From Candidatus Tenderia sp. (GTDB lineage: Bacteria; Pseudomonadota; Gammaproteobacteria; Tenderiales; Tenderiaceae), in assembly GCA_030148045.1 (NCBI GenBank), contig JASBUE010000037.1, positions 1-21,021 of the forward strand: 21,021 bases of DNA, read 5' to 3'. A model generated the notes under the pieces. The model was not told the DNA's origin, did not search any database, and saw nothing but the letters and a program-made list of their open reading frames with translations. Shown piece by piece: positions 1 to 6,564 of this stretch (positions are counted from its first letter, which is position 1; each line of letters begins with the position of its first letter). A program made the position numbers and the translations under genes.

Positions 1-28
1 AGAGGTTCGAATCCTCTCGGGCGCGCCA
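1..28 (+). tRNA. 3' end of a tRNA, probably tRNA-Arg (cut by window edge)
   Basis: Bases 1-5 (AGAGG) and 13-17 (CCTCT) form a perfect 5-bp T stem around the loop TTCGAAT. They are followed by the acceptor 3' strand CGGGCGC (18-24), discriminator G25 and an encoded CCA at 26-28. The anticodon lies outside the window. The acceptor strand GGGCGC, G73 and CCA match the 3' end of gammaproteobacterial tRNA-Arg of the argU type, so arginine is the best guess. That the sequence is a tRNA is near certain; the isotype is inference. Confidence 0.93.
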
Positions 29-82
29 TTCATGTCCCGCCCACTCTTCGGATTTCCAGCCCTCCGGACGTTCGCTGGGCTG

Positions 83-124
83 CGAGTGTCTAGTGGGCAC
101 TCGGCCCTCCGCGCATGAACGCGG
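83..124. other. Two small hairpins in the spacer after the tRNA
   Basis: The tRNA-to-gene spacer (29-237) holds no credible gene. It contains two small inverted repeats: CGAGTG/CACTCG (83-88 and 98-103) and CCGCG/CGCGG (109-113 and 120-124). They could be part of the tRNA precursor trailer, or chance in GC-rich DNA. No integrase or duplicated tRNA end is seen, so there is no case for an attachment site. Confidence 0.25.
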
Positions 125-179
125 CTCCTGCTCCGACTTCAGATTTATTCCATTGGTTAGGGCCTGTGACTTAATTAAA

Positions 180-211
180 GCCGCCAAATTTGGTATATTT
201 GGCGGCCTTTT
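180..211 (+). terminator. Rho-independent terminator after the tRNA
   Basis: A 10-bp perfect stem, GCCGCCAAAT (180-189) with ATTTGGCGGC (197-206), encloses a 7-base loop and is followed by CTTTTC. An A-rich stretch precedes it, so it could also work on the other strand. It most simply ends the tRNA transcript. It also rules out the upstream ATG at 190 as the start of the next gene, because that ATG lies in the hairpin loop. Confidence 0.75.
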
Positions 212-237
212 CAGCGCCATCGTATTTTTCAACCATC

Positions 238-1293
238 ATGTCCGAACAAGTTACCCGCCAGGTTAAAGCAGCGGCCCTCATCTCCGGCGGCCTCGATTCC
301 ATGCTGGCCGTGCGCGTCATGCAGGCGCAGGGCATCCATGTTGAAGGCATCAACTTCTTCACCGGCTTTTGCGTCGAGGGCCACACCCATGCCATCCGCA
401 AACAGGATCAGAAGAAGCAGAAGCGCAACAACGCCCTGTGGGTAGCGGAACAGCTGGGCATCAAACTGCACATCATCGACGTCATTGAGGAATACAAGGA
501 TGTGCTGATCAATCCCAAACACGGCTACGGCGCCAACCTCAACCCCTGCCTGGACTGCAAGACCTTCATGGTGCGCAAGGCGCTGGAGTGGATCGGAGAG
601 CACGACTTCGACTTCATTATCACCGGCGAAGTCGTCGGCCAGCGTCCCATGTCCCAGCGTAAAGACACCATGCCGGTGGTGGCGCGCGACTCCGGCGCAG
701 GCGGTCTGCTGGTGCGTCCGCTCAGCGCCAAGAACCTGCCCGCCACCATCCCCGAGCAAGAGGGTTGGATCAAGCGCGAAGAACTCTACGGCTTCAGCGG
801 CCGCAGCCGCAAGCCGCAAATGGCCCTGGCCGAACAATACGGTTTCGCGGACTACGCCCAGCCCGCCGGCGGCTGCTGCTTTCTCACCGACGAAAGCTAT
901 TCCAAAAAACTGCTGGACCTGTGGCAGGTGCGCGGCAGCAAGGAATACGAGTTCGACGATGTGATGCTGCTCAAGGTCGGACGCCACATCCGCCCGCGCG
1001 CCCACTTCAAGCTCATCGTCGGCCGCGAGGAAGGGGAAAATCGCTTTATGGAAGGCTATAAAAAGCGCTTCGCCTATTTCTACTGCAAAAGCCACCCCGG
1101 CCCCCTGGTGCTGGTGGATGGCGAACTTGACCCTGACGACATTAAGCTGGCCGGCCGCATTACCGCCCGCTTCGGCAAAGGCAAAAACACCGCCGAGGTA
1201 GTGGTGCATTACGTCACCCCGGACGGTCGTGAGCAGCCCTATACCGTCACCCCCCTGAGTAATGCGAACTTTCCCAAGGAATGGTACCTATGA
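238..1293 (+). CDS. ThiI/MnmA-like PP-loop ATPase with C-terminal NFACT-R-like domain (predicted tRNA thiolation enzyme)
   Basis: This 351-residue protein probably adenylates an RNA base and helps insert sulfur. The N-terminal PP-loop motif SGGLDS (16-21) binds ATP in the adenine-nucleotide alpha-hydrolase superfamily. ITGEVVGQRPMSQ (128-140) resembles the ThiI block with GQ..SQ. C104-x-x-C107 and the pair C213-C214 are candidate catalytic or metal-binding cysteines. After about residue 240 the protein carries a basic segment ending in DIKLAGRITARFGKGKN (301-317), which I read as a possible NFACT-R-like RNA-binding domain. It lacks the usual MnmA layout and ThiI's N-terminal THUMP region. Databases often label relatives as thiouridylate methyltransferases, which is misleading because no SAM fold is visible. 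The start at 238 is chosen because the earlier ATG lies in a terminator. The stop overlaps the start of the TusA gene (ATGA), which implies translational coupling with a sulfur donor. The exact tRNA position modified cannot be told. Confidence 0.82.
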   Translation: MSEQVTRQVKAAALISGGLDSMLAVRVMQAQGIHVEGINFFTGFCVEGHTHAIRKQDQKKQKRNNALWVAEQLGIKLHIIDVIEEYKDVLINPKHGYGANLNPCLDCKTFMVRKALEWIGEHDFDFIITGEVVGQRPMSQRKDTMPVVARDSGAGGLLVRPLSAKNLPATIPEQEGWIKREELYGFSGRSRKPQMALAEQYGFADYAQPAGGCCFLTDESYSKKLLDLWQVRGSKEYEFDDVMLLKVGRHIRPRAHFKLIVGREEGENRFMEGYKKRFAYFYCKSHPGPLVLVDGELDPDDIKLAGRITARFGKGKNTAEVVVHYVTPDGREQPYTVTPLSNANFPKEWYL

Positions 1294-1523
1294 GCACCCA
1301 CACCCTGGACGTTAAAGGCCAGCTCTGCCCCATCCCCGTCATCCGCACCCAGAACCAGGCGAAAAAGCTTGCGCCCGGCGATATATTGGAGGTACTGTGC
1401 ACGGACCCCGGGGCGATCAATGACATTCCCGCCTGGTGCCGCATAAACGGGCACACCGTGCTCAACAACGAAACCAGAGAAGACGGCAAACTCATTATTA
1501 TCACCCTGGAAATCGGCGGCTGA
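1290..1523 (+). CDS. TusA/SirA-family sulfur carrier protein
   Basis: This is a 77-residue cytoplasmic persulfide carrier. The family signature is at the N-terminus: LCPIP (12-16), with C13 as the persulfide-bearing cysteine of the CPxP motif. The length is normal for TusA. Further cysteines at 37 and 50 are not part of the family signature. The ATG at 1290 overlaps the upstream stop and has AAGGA 9 bases ahead; the in-frame ATG at 1281 is too close to that ribosome site. Coupling to the PP-loop gene suggests it delivers sulfur to that enzyme. The canonical TusA instead feeds TusBCD-TusE-MnmA, and TusA paralogs also work in sulfur oxidation, so this copy may be a dedicated paralog. I leave the symbol empty for that reason. 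Confidence 0.88.
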   Translation: MSTHTLDVKGQLCPIPVIRTQNQAKKLAPGDILEVLCTDPGAINDIPAWCRINGHTVLNNETREDGKLIIITLEIGG

Positions 1524-1532
1524 CCCGGCGAT

Positions 1533-1549
1533 CGCACCAGAATGGTGCA
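1533..1549. promoter_or_regulatory. NtrC binding site 1 upstream of glnA
   Basis: CGCACCAGAATGGTGCA is a near-perfect palindrome (GCACCA, 3-base spacer, TGGTGC) and closely matches the enterobacterial NtrC operator TGCACYA-N3-TGGTGCA. Its centre at 1541 lies about 127 bases before the start site predicted from the sigma-54 promoter, an enhancer-like distance. A T-rich run follows, so the same palindrome could also end transcription from the thiolation operon. Confidence 0.85.
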
Positions 1550-1561
1550 TTCGCATTTTTT

Positions 1562-1578
1562 TGCACCATTTTAGGCCG
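1562..1578. promoter_or_regulatory. Weaker NtrC site (one good half-site) upstream of glnA
   Basis: TGCACCA (1562-1568) is a consensus NtrC half-site; the second half (TAGGCCG) is poor. Its centre is 29 bases from that of the strong site, close to three helical turns. Paired strong and weak sites about this far apart are what NtrC uses to form oligomers at glnA enhancers. The assignment rests on this spacing and on the neighbouring strong site. Confidence 0.6.
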
Positions 1579-1641
1579 CGCGATCTCAATCGGATACAAC
1601 TAATTCCTTGTCAGTGTTTGGATTTTTTTGGGGCAGCCGCG

Positions 1642-1657
1642 TGGCATGCTTCGTGCA
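1642..1657 (+). promoter_or_regulatory. Sigma-54 promoter of glnA
   Basis: TGGCATGCTTCGTGCA matches the sigma-54 consensus TGGCACG-N4-TTGCA at all but two positions, with GG and GC at the required spacing (-24/-12). Transcription should start near 1668, leaving a leader of about 87 bases before glnA. The NtrC sites upstream and the ntrBC genes downstream support the call. Confidence 0.85.
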
Positions 1658-1754
1658 GTATGGCCAGGACTGAAGAAAATTCAGGGGCCGCTCACATGCG
1701 GGCGGCCAACCTTTAACTTGCAACTACGGAAAATTCCGGAGGGAGAAGAAAGCA

Positions 1755-3161
1755 ATGTCAGCCGAAGTGCTTAACACCATCAAAGAAAACGACGTTAAAT
1801 TCGTTGATTTCCGTTTTACCGACACCCGCGGCAAGGAACAGCATGTTTCCGTCCCCGCCAAGATCATCAGCGAAGATGATTTCAAAGACGGCAAAATGTT
1901 CGACGGCTCGTCCATTGCCGGCTGGAAAGGTATCGAAGCCTCCGACATGGTACTGATGCCCGATCCCGAAACCGCCGTGCTCGATCCCTTCTCCGACGAA
2001 AGCACCCTGATCCTGCGCTGCGATATCCTCGAGCCCAACACCATGCAGGGTTACGAGCGCGATCCCCGCTCCGTCGCCAAACGCGCCGAAGCCTACCTGA
2101 AATCCACCGGCATCGCCGACGCCGCCTTCTTCGGTCCCGAACCCGAATTCTTCATCCTCGACGACGTGCGCTGGGGCGCCGACATCAGCGGCTCCTTCGT
2201 CAAGGTCGATTCCGAGGAGGCGGACTGGAACTCCGAGCGCGTCTACGAGGGCGGCAACATGGGCCATCGGCCGACCGTCAAGGGTGGCTACTTCCCCGTC
2301 CCACCCGTGGACAGCCTGCACGACATGCGTTCCGCCATGTGTCTGGCCCTGGAAGAGATGGGTGTAGAAGTCGAGGTCCACCACCACGAAGTGGCCACCG
2401 CCGGCCAGTGCGAGATCGGCACCAAATTCAACACCCTGGTCAAGCGCGCCGACCATAATCAGATTTTGAAATACGTGGTACAGAATGTGGCTCACGCCTA
2501 CGGCAAGACCGCCACGTTCATGCCCAAGCCGCTGGTCGGCGACAACGGGTCCGGCATGCACGTGCACCAGTCGCTGGCCAAAGACGGCGAGAATCTGTTC
2601 AGCGGCAACCTGTACGGCGGCCTGTCCGAGACCGCGCTGTACTACATCGGCGGCATCATCAAGCACGCCCGCGCCCTGAATGCCTTGACCAACGCCTCCA
2701 CCAACTCATACAAGCGCCTGGTACCCCGCTTCGAAGCGCCGGTACTGCTGGCCTACTCGGCCCGCAACCGTTCCGCCTCCATCCGCATCCCTTTCGTCGC
2801 CAACCCGAAAGGCCGCCGTATCGAGGTACGCTTCCCCGACCCGACCGCCAACCCCTATCTGGCCTTCTCAGCCATGATGCTGGCCGGCCTGGACGGCATC
2901 CAGAACAAGATCCACCCCGGCGACGCCATGGACAAGAACCTCTATGACCTGCCGCCGGAAGAGTTGAAGGACATCCCCACCGTCTGCTACGCGCTGGACC
3001 AGGCCTTGGATGAGCTGAACAAGGATCGCGGCTTCCTGACCGCCGGCGGCGTCTTCACCGACGACATGCTGGACGGTTACATCGCCCTGAAGATGGACGA
3101 GGTCACCCGCCTGCGCATGACCACTCACCCGGTTGAATTCGACATGTACTACAGCCTGTAA
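1755..3161 (+). CDS. glnA: Type I glutamine synthetase
   Basis: The enzyme makes glutamine from glutamate, ammonia and ATP in the cytoplasm and is the entry point for ammonium assimilation. It has 468 residues, the normal length for the dodecameric GSI-beta type. Visible hallmarks are DGSSIAGW (50-57), FGPEPEFF (126-133), the metal-ligand region with NGSGMHVHQS (264-273), and NRSASIRIP (338-346). Tyr397 in KNLYDLPPEE is the adenylylation site, so activity is probably tuned by GlnE. The start has a purine-rich ribosome site (GGAGGGAGAAGAA). Transcription is predicted from a sigma-54 promoter with NtrC enhancer sites, and a hairpin terminator follows. The neighbouring ntrB-ntrC genes complete the nitrogen circuit. 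Confidence 0.98.
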   Translation: MSAEVLNTIKENDVKFVDFRFTDTRGKEQHVSVPAKIISEDDFKDGKMFDGSSIAGWKGIEASDMVLMPDPETAVLDPFSDESTLILRCDILEPNTMQGYERDPRSVAKRAEAYLKSTGIADAAFFGPEPEFFILDDVRWGADISGSFVKVDSEEADWNSERVYEGGNMGHRPTVKGGYFPVPPVDSLHDMRSAMCLALEEMGVEVEVHHHEVATAGQCEIGTKFNTLVKRADHNQILKYVVQNVAHAYGKTATFMPKPLVGDNGSGMHVHQSLAKDGENLFSGNLYGGLSETALYYIGGIIKHARALNALTNASTNSYKRLVPRFEAPVLLAYSARNRSASIRIPFVANPKGRRIEVRFPDPTANPYLAFSAMMLAGLDGIQNKIHPGDAMDKNLYDLPPEELKDIPTVCYALDQALDELNKDRGFLTAGGVFTDDMLDGYIALKMDEVTRLRMTTHPVEFDMYYSL

Positions 3162-3188
3162 CGGCGCAGACACTTGTCTTACATCTGG

Positions 3189-3215
3189 AGCCCCCGTCCG
3201 CCTGGGGCTTTTTTT
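3189..3215 (+). terminator. Rho-independent terminator of glnA
   Basis: AGCCCC (3189-3194) pairs with GGGGCT (3204-3209) across a 9-base loop and runs straight into a tract of seven Ts. It lies 27 bases after the glnA stop and just before the ntrBC promoter, so it separates the two units. Confidence 0.88.
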
Positions 3216-3229
3216 GCCTCCCAAGAACT

Positions 3230-3259
3230 TTGCACTAATTTGGTGCAAACATCTATAAT
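3230..3259 (+). promoter_or_regulatory. Sigma-70-type promoter of ntrB-ntrC
   Basis: A perfect -10 hexamer TATAAT (3254-3259) is preceded, 18 bases upstream, by TTGCAC (3230-3235) as a fair -35 element. Transcription would begin near 3266, giving a leader of about 157 bases before ntrB in which I see no credible gene. The -35 region lies inside the NtrC operator, which predicts repression by NtrC. Confidence 0.65.
3231..3247. promoter_or_regulatory. NtrC operator overlapping the ntrB promoter
   Basis: TGCACTAATTTGGTGCA matches the NtrC consensus TGCACYA-N3-TGGTGCA in both half-sites. It covers the -35 element and part of the spacer of the predicted sigma-70 promoter. That position fits repression, as known for the NtrC site at the enterobacterial glnL (ntrB) promoter. 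There is no sigma-54 promoter evident between it and ntrB. Confidence 0.87.
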
Positions 3260-3422
3260 CCAGTGCATGGAGCCCTGTCTTTTTATTCCGAGGATAAGGA
3301 CTCATAACACACCAGCGCCACCACACGGGATCGCCCAGATGACAATCTATTGTTTTTCCTGGCTTTTAATATCAATTCACCATAACAGTGCGAGTTGGCT
3401 CGGAGTTTGCTAAAGCAGTTAT

Positions 3423-4505
3423 ATGACTCAAGTGACTCAAGACCCGATCGAGCAGAACGCCCTGTTTAAGCGCATATTGGACAACGCCAATACCGCCATC
3501 CTGGTGTTCGACCCGCAGCTATGCCTGAGCTATCTGAATCCGGCCGGCGAGATGCTGTTCGCCCTCAGCCTGCACCGCATCAAGGGCAGCAGACTCGACG
3601 TGCTGTTTACCGACTCCAATAAGTTCATCCGCAATGTGGAGCAGGCGCTGGGCAGCAACCACCCCTTCACCGAGCGCGAACTGGTGTTCTCCCTACCCAA
3701 TAATCGCCAGATCACCGCCGACTGCACCGTAACACCGCTGGCCTCCGAAGACGCCGACGCCACACTGCTGGTGGAACTGGCCCAGGTGGACCGCCAGCTG
3801 CGCATCGCCCGCGAAGAACACCTGCTGGCCCAGCACAGCGCCACCCGCGACGTCATCCGCGGCCTGGCCCACGAGATCAAAAATCCGCTCGGCGGCATGC
3901 GCGGCGCCGCCCAGCTACTGCAGGCCGAGCTGGAGGATGAACAGCTCAGAGAGTACACCGGCATCATCATCCAGGAGGCCGACCTGCTGCAGAACCTGAT
4001 GAACCGCATGCTCGGCCCCAACACTCTGCCGCAGAAAAAGAGCACCAATATCCACGAGCTGCTGGAACGGGTGCGGCAATTGGTGAAAACGGAGCTTCCC
4101 CGCGGCATCGAAATCCTGCGCGATTACGATCCCAGCCTACCCAATATCTACGCCGATCCCGATCAGCTGATCCAGGCGGTGTTGAACCTGGCCAGCAACG
4201 CGGTGCAGGCGCTCAAAGGCGAAGGCACCATCATCCTGCGCTCGCGCATCCAGCGTCAGATCACACTGGGGCAGAAACGCCACAAGCTGGCCGCCTGCAT
4301 CGAGGTGATCGATAACGGCCCCGGCATCGAGCCGGCGATGCTGGACAGGATTTTCTACCCCATGGTCACAGGACGGGCCGACGGCACTGGGCTGGGTCTG
4401 CCGATTGCGCAGGCGCTTATCAATCAACACGGAGGGCTGATCGAATGCAGCAGTCGACCAGGCGAAACGGTCTTCACAATTTTACTACCGCTGGAGAAGA
4501 CATGA
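3423..4505 (+). CDS. ntrB: Nitrogen regulation sensor histidine kinase NtrB
   Basis: This 360-residue soluble kinase/phosphatase controls NtrC in response to nitrogen status through PII protein. An N-terminal PAS domain covers roughly 12-120. The H box GLAHEIKNPLGG (147-158) carries the phosphorylated His150. The N box LNLASNAVQAL (254-264), the G1 box DNGPGIE (297-303) and the G2 box GTGLGLP (321-327) form the ATP-binding domain. No membrane segment is present, as expected for NtrB. An in-frame stop just upstream makes the ATG at 3423 the first usable start, although its ribosome site is weak. The stop overlaps the ntrC start (ATGA). Expression is predicted from the TATAAT promoter with an NtrC operator. 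The symbol is secure from position next to glnA and ntrC; glnL is the enterobacterial synonym. Confidence 0.95.
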   Translation: MTQVTQDPIEQNALFKRILDNANTAILVFDPQLCLSYLNPAGEMLFALSLHRIKGSRLDVLFTDSNKFIRNVEQALGSNHPFTERELVFSLPNNRQITADCTVTPLASEDADATLLVELAQVDRQLRIAREEHLLAQHSATRDVIRGLAHEIKNPLGGMRGAAQLLQAELEDEQLREYTGIIIQEADLLQNLMNRMLGPNTLPQKKSTNIHELLERVRQLVKTELPRGIEILRDYDPSLPNIYADPDQLIQAVLNLASNAVQALKGEGTIILRSRIQRQITLGQKRHKLAACIEVIDNGPGIEPAMLDRIFYPMVTGRADGTGLGLPIAQALINQHGGLIECSSRPGETVFTILLPLEKT

Positions 4506-5914
4506 GAGAGCGCAAGACACGTGTGTGGGTGATTGATGACGACCGCTCCATCCGCTGGGTGCTGGAAAAGGCCCTGCAGAAAGCCGACATGGAGGTGACC
4601 AGTTTCGAAAACGGGCTCAATGTCATCGACCACCTGAGCAGGGGGCAACCCGACGCCATCATCTCCGACATCCGCATGCCGGGCACCGACGGCCTCAGCC
4701 TGCTCGACCGGATTCATGCCGAACAACCCGACCTGCCGGTGATCATCATGACCGCCCATTCCGACCTGGACAGCGCCGTATCGGCCTACCAGGGCGGCGC
4801 CTTCGAATACATGCCCAAGCCCTTCGACGTGGACGAGGCGGTGGACCTGGTGCGCCGCGCCATCGACCACCGCCGCCAGGCCAAGGCGGCGCAGCAGCTG
4901 GCCCAGACCGAGGAGATGCCGGAGATCATCGGCGAGGCACCCGCCATGCAGGAGGTGTTTCGCGCCATCGGCCGGCTGTCGCGTTCAAACATCACGGTGC
5001 TGATCAACGGCGAGTCGGGTACCGGCAAGGAGCTGGTGGCCCACGCCCTGCACCGCCACAGCCCGCGCGCCGACAAGCCCTTCATCGCCCTGAACACCGC
5101 CGCTATCCCGCGCGACCTGCTGGAATCGGAACTGTTCGGCCACGAGCGCGGCGCCTTCACCGGCGCCCAGGCCAGCCGCCGCGGCCGCTTCGAACAGGCC
5201 GACGGCGGCACCCTGTTCCTGGACGAGATCGGCGACATGCCGGCCGAGCTGCAGACCCGCCTGCTGCGGGTGCTGGCCGACGGCGAGTTTTACCGCGTCG
5301 GCGGCCACACCCCGATCAAGGTGGACGTGCGCATCATCGCCGCCACCCACCAGAACCTGGAGACGCGGGTGGAAAAGGGGCTGTTCCGCGAGGACCTGTT
5401 CCACCGCCTCAACGTCATCCGCATCCATATCCCGGCCCTGCGCGAGCGGCGCGAGGACATCCCGCTGCTGCTGAAATATTTCCTCGCCGCCGCCGCCGAG
5501 GAGCTCAACGTCGAACCCAAGACCCTGCGCCCCGAGGTGGAAGCGTACATGAGCCGCCTGGACTGGCCCGGCAATGTGCGCCAGCTGGAGAACATCTGCC
5601 GCTGGCTGACGGTGATGGCCTCCGGCCGCGAGGTACACATGGACGACCTGCCGCCGGAACTGAAGACACCCCGGGGCGCCGAATCCACTTCCAACGACTG
5701 GGAGTCGGCGCTGAAGCGCTGGAGCGACCAGTTCCTCGCCGGCGGCGCCACCGCCCTGCTCGACACCGCCATGCCCGCCTTCGAGCGCATCGTCATCAAA
5801 TCCGCCCTGACCTACTCCGGCGGCCGGCGCCAGGACGCCGCCAAACTGCTGGGCTGGGGCCGCAACACCCTGACGCGCAAGATCAAGGAGCTGAACATGG
5901 AGGTGGAGGTATAA
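4502..5914 (+). CDS. ntrC: Nitrogen regulation response regulator NtrC (sigma-54 activator)
   Basis: This 470-residue enhancer-binding protein matches the usual NtrC length. The receiver domain (about 5-120) has the acidic pocket D12-D14, phospho-acceptor D56 in IISDIRMPG and Lys106 in MPKPF. The AAA+ domain has Walker A GESGTGKE (170-177), the sigma-54 contact loop GAFTGA (217-222) and Walker B GTLFLDE (236-242). The last 40 residues form a Fis-type helix-turn-helix (SGGRRQDAAKLLGWGRNTLT). The ATG at 4502 has GGAGAAG upstream and overlaps the ntrB stop, whereas an upstream in-frame ATG at 4445 would lie well inside ntrB. Its predicted targets visible here are the sites before glnA (activation) and before ntrB (repression). 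No clear terminator follows; a heptad repeat begins four bases after the stop. Confidence 0.97.
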   Translation: MRERKTRVWVIDDDRSIRWVLEKALQKADMEVTSFENGLNVIDHLSRGQPDAIISDIRMPGTDGLSLLDRIHAEQPDLPVIIMTAHSDLDSAVSAYQGGAFEYMPKPFDVDEAVDLVRRAIDHRRQAKAAQQLAQTEEMPEIIGEAPAMQEVFRAIGRLSRSNITVLINGESGTGKELVAHALHRHSPRADKPFIALNTAAIPRDLLESELFGHERGAFTGAQASRRGRFEQADGGTLFLDEIGDMPAELQTRLLRVLADGEFYRVGGHTPIKVDVRIIAATHQNLETRVEKGLFREDLFHRLNVIRIHIPALRERREDIPLLLKYFLAAAAEELNVEPKTLRPEVEAYMSRLDWPGNVRQLENICRWLTVMASGREVHMDDLPPELKTPRGAESTSNDWESALKRWSDQFLAGGATALLDTAMPAFERIVIKSALTYSGGRRQDAAKLLGWGRNTLTRKIKELNMEVEV

Positions 5915-5917
5915 AAA

Positions 5918-6050
5918 GCAGTGGGCAGTGGGCAGTGGGCAGTGGGCAGTGGGCAGTGGGCAGTAGGCAGTAGGCAGTATAATTAAAACCGTGCGCACAG
6001 CGCACACAAACCACTGATAACTGCCCACTGACAACTGACAACTGACAACT
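5918..6050. repeat. Inverted pair of heptanucleotide tandem repeat tracts around a central hairpin
   Basis: The left arm (5918-5980) is six direct copies of GCAGTGG, two of GCAGTAG and a final GCAGTAT. The right arm (6011-6050), read on the minus strand, is the same heptad family: three GTTGTCA, one GTGGGCA, one GTTATCA and a partial GTGG. Between them lies a perfect short hairpin, GTGCGC ACA GCGCAC (5991-6005). The whole could fold back as an imperfect cruciform or RNA stem. Similar heptad tracts are scattered between genes in many bacterial genomes, including cyanobacteria, and are not CRISPR. A perfect TATAAT at 5978-5983, at the end of the left tract, could serve as a -10 box for trmL, but no good -35 precedes it. 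Confidence 0.88.
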
Positions 6051-6058
6051 CTAAGTAA

Positions 6059-6523
6059 ATGTTTCACATCGCCCTGTTTCAGCCCGAGATCCCGCCCAAT
6101 ACCGGCAACATCATTCGCCTGTGCGCCAACACCGGCTCGCAGCTGCACCTGATCCATCCGCTGGGCTTCGAACTCGACGACCGCAAGCTGCGCCGCGCCG
6201 GGCTGGATTACCACGAATTCGCCGCGGTGCGGGAATACGCCGACCTGGAACAGCTACTGGAGCAGCTCAAGCCCGACCCCGAGCGGCTATTCGCATTCTC
6301 AACGCAGGGCAAACGCTGCTATGCTGGGCCGACGTACCGCCCCGGCGACCTGCTGCTGTTCGGCCCAGAAACGCGCGGCCTGCCGCCGCAGGTGCTGCGG
6401 CAATTGCCGCCGGCGCAGGTACTGCGTCTGCCCATGAGGCCGAACAGCCGCAGCCTGAATTTGTCTAACGTTGTGGCGATTGCTCTGTATGAAGCATGGC
6501 GCCAAAACCATTTTGCCTTATAA
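6059..6523 (+). CDS. trmL: tRNA (cytidine/uridine-34 2'-O)-methyltransferase TrmL
   Basis: This 154-residue SPOUT-class enzyme methylates the wobble ribose of certain tRNA-Leu isoacceptors using S-adenosylmethionine. The three SPOUT blocks are visible: PEIPPNTGNIIRLCAN (9-24), LLFGPETRGLP near 98-108, and LPMRPNSRSLNLSNVVAIAL near 123-142, which builds the trefoil knot. The length is typical, with no added RNA-binding domain, so it should act as a dimer. The start ATG lies eight bases after the heptad repeat and has only a poor ribosome site (TAAG), so the repeat arm forms most of its immediate leader. trmL is its own unit or reads through from ntrC. Confidence 0.95.
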   Translation: MFHIALFQPEIPPNTGNIIRLCANTGSQLHLIHPLGFELDDRKLRRAGLDYHEFAAVREYADLEQLLEQLKPDPERLFAFSTQGKRCYAGPTYRPGDLLLFGPETRGLPPQVLRQLPPAQVLRLPMRPNSRSLNLSNVVAIALYEAWRQNHFAL

Positions 6524-6524
6524 T
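6519..6524 (+). promoter_or_regulatory. Possible -10 element for the RCC1-repeat gene
   Basis: A perfect TATAAT overlaps the trmL stop codon and stands 41 bases before the start of the lipoprotein gene. No convincing -35 box lies 16-18 bases upstream, so this is only a candidate; read-through from trmL is equally possible. Confidence 0.3.
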
Positions 6525-6564
6525 TTTTCCCAGAAACAGCCAGTTATCGAGTAGTCAGCCGAGT

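Noticed and set aside
158..167. TAGGGCCTGT shared with 11140-11149 as a dispersed repeat
   Set aside because: Only ten bases agree and the flanks differ; chance sharing of a 10-mer is expected in a window of this size.
29..237. Possible integration site or island boundary at the tRNA 3' end
   Set aside because: No integrase, no repeat of the tRNA end elsewhere in the window, and the genes that follow are core functions.
229..1209. Long open frames antisense to real genes (also at 1758-2666, 11188-13074, 15750-16709 and 17677-19272)
   Set aside because: Each lies opposite a gene with clear family motifs, and the translations are alanine/glycine/valine- or histidine-rich without domains, as expected for antisense frames in GC-rich DNA.
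3267..3413. Small open frame in the ntrB leader
   Set aside because: It has no ribosome site, no recognisable motif, and its ATG lies at the predicted transcription start; treated as untranslated leader.
5918..6050. CRISPR array
   Set aside because: The repeat unit is seven bases with no spacers between copies, and the second tract is inverted; no cas gene is nearby.
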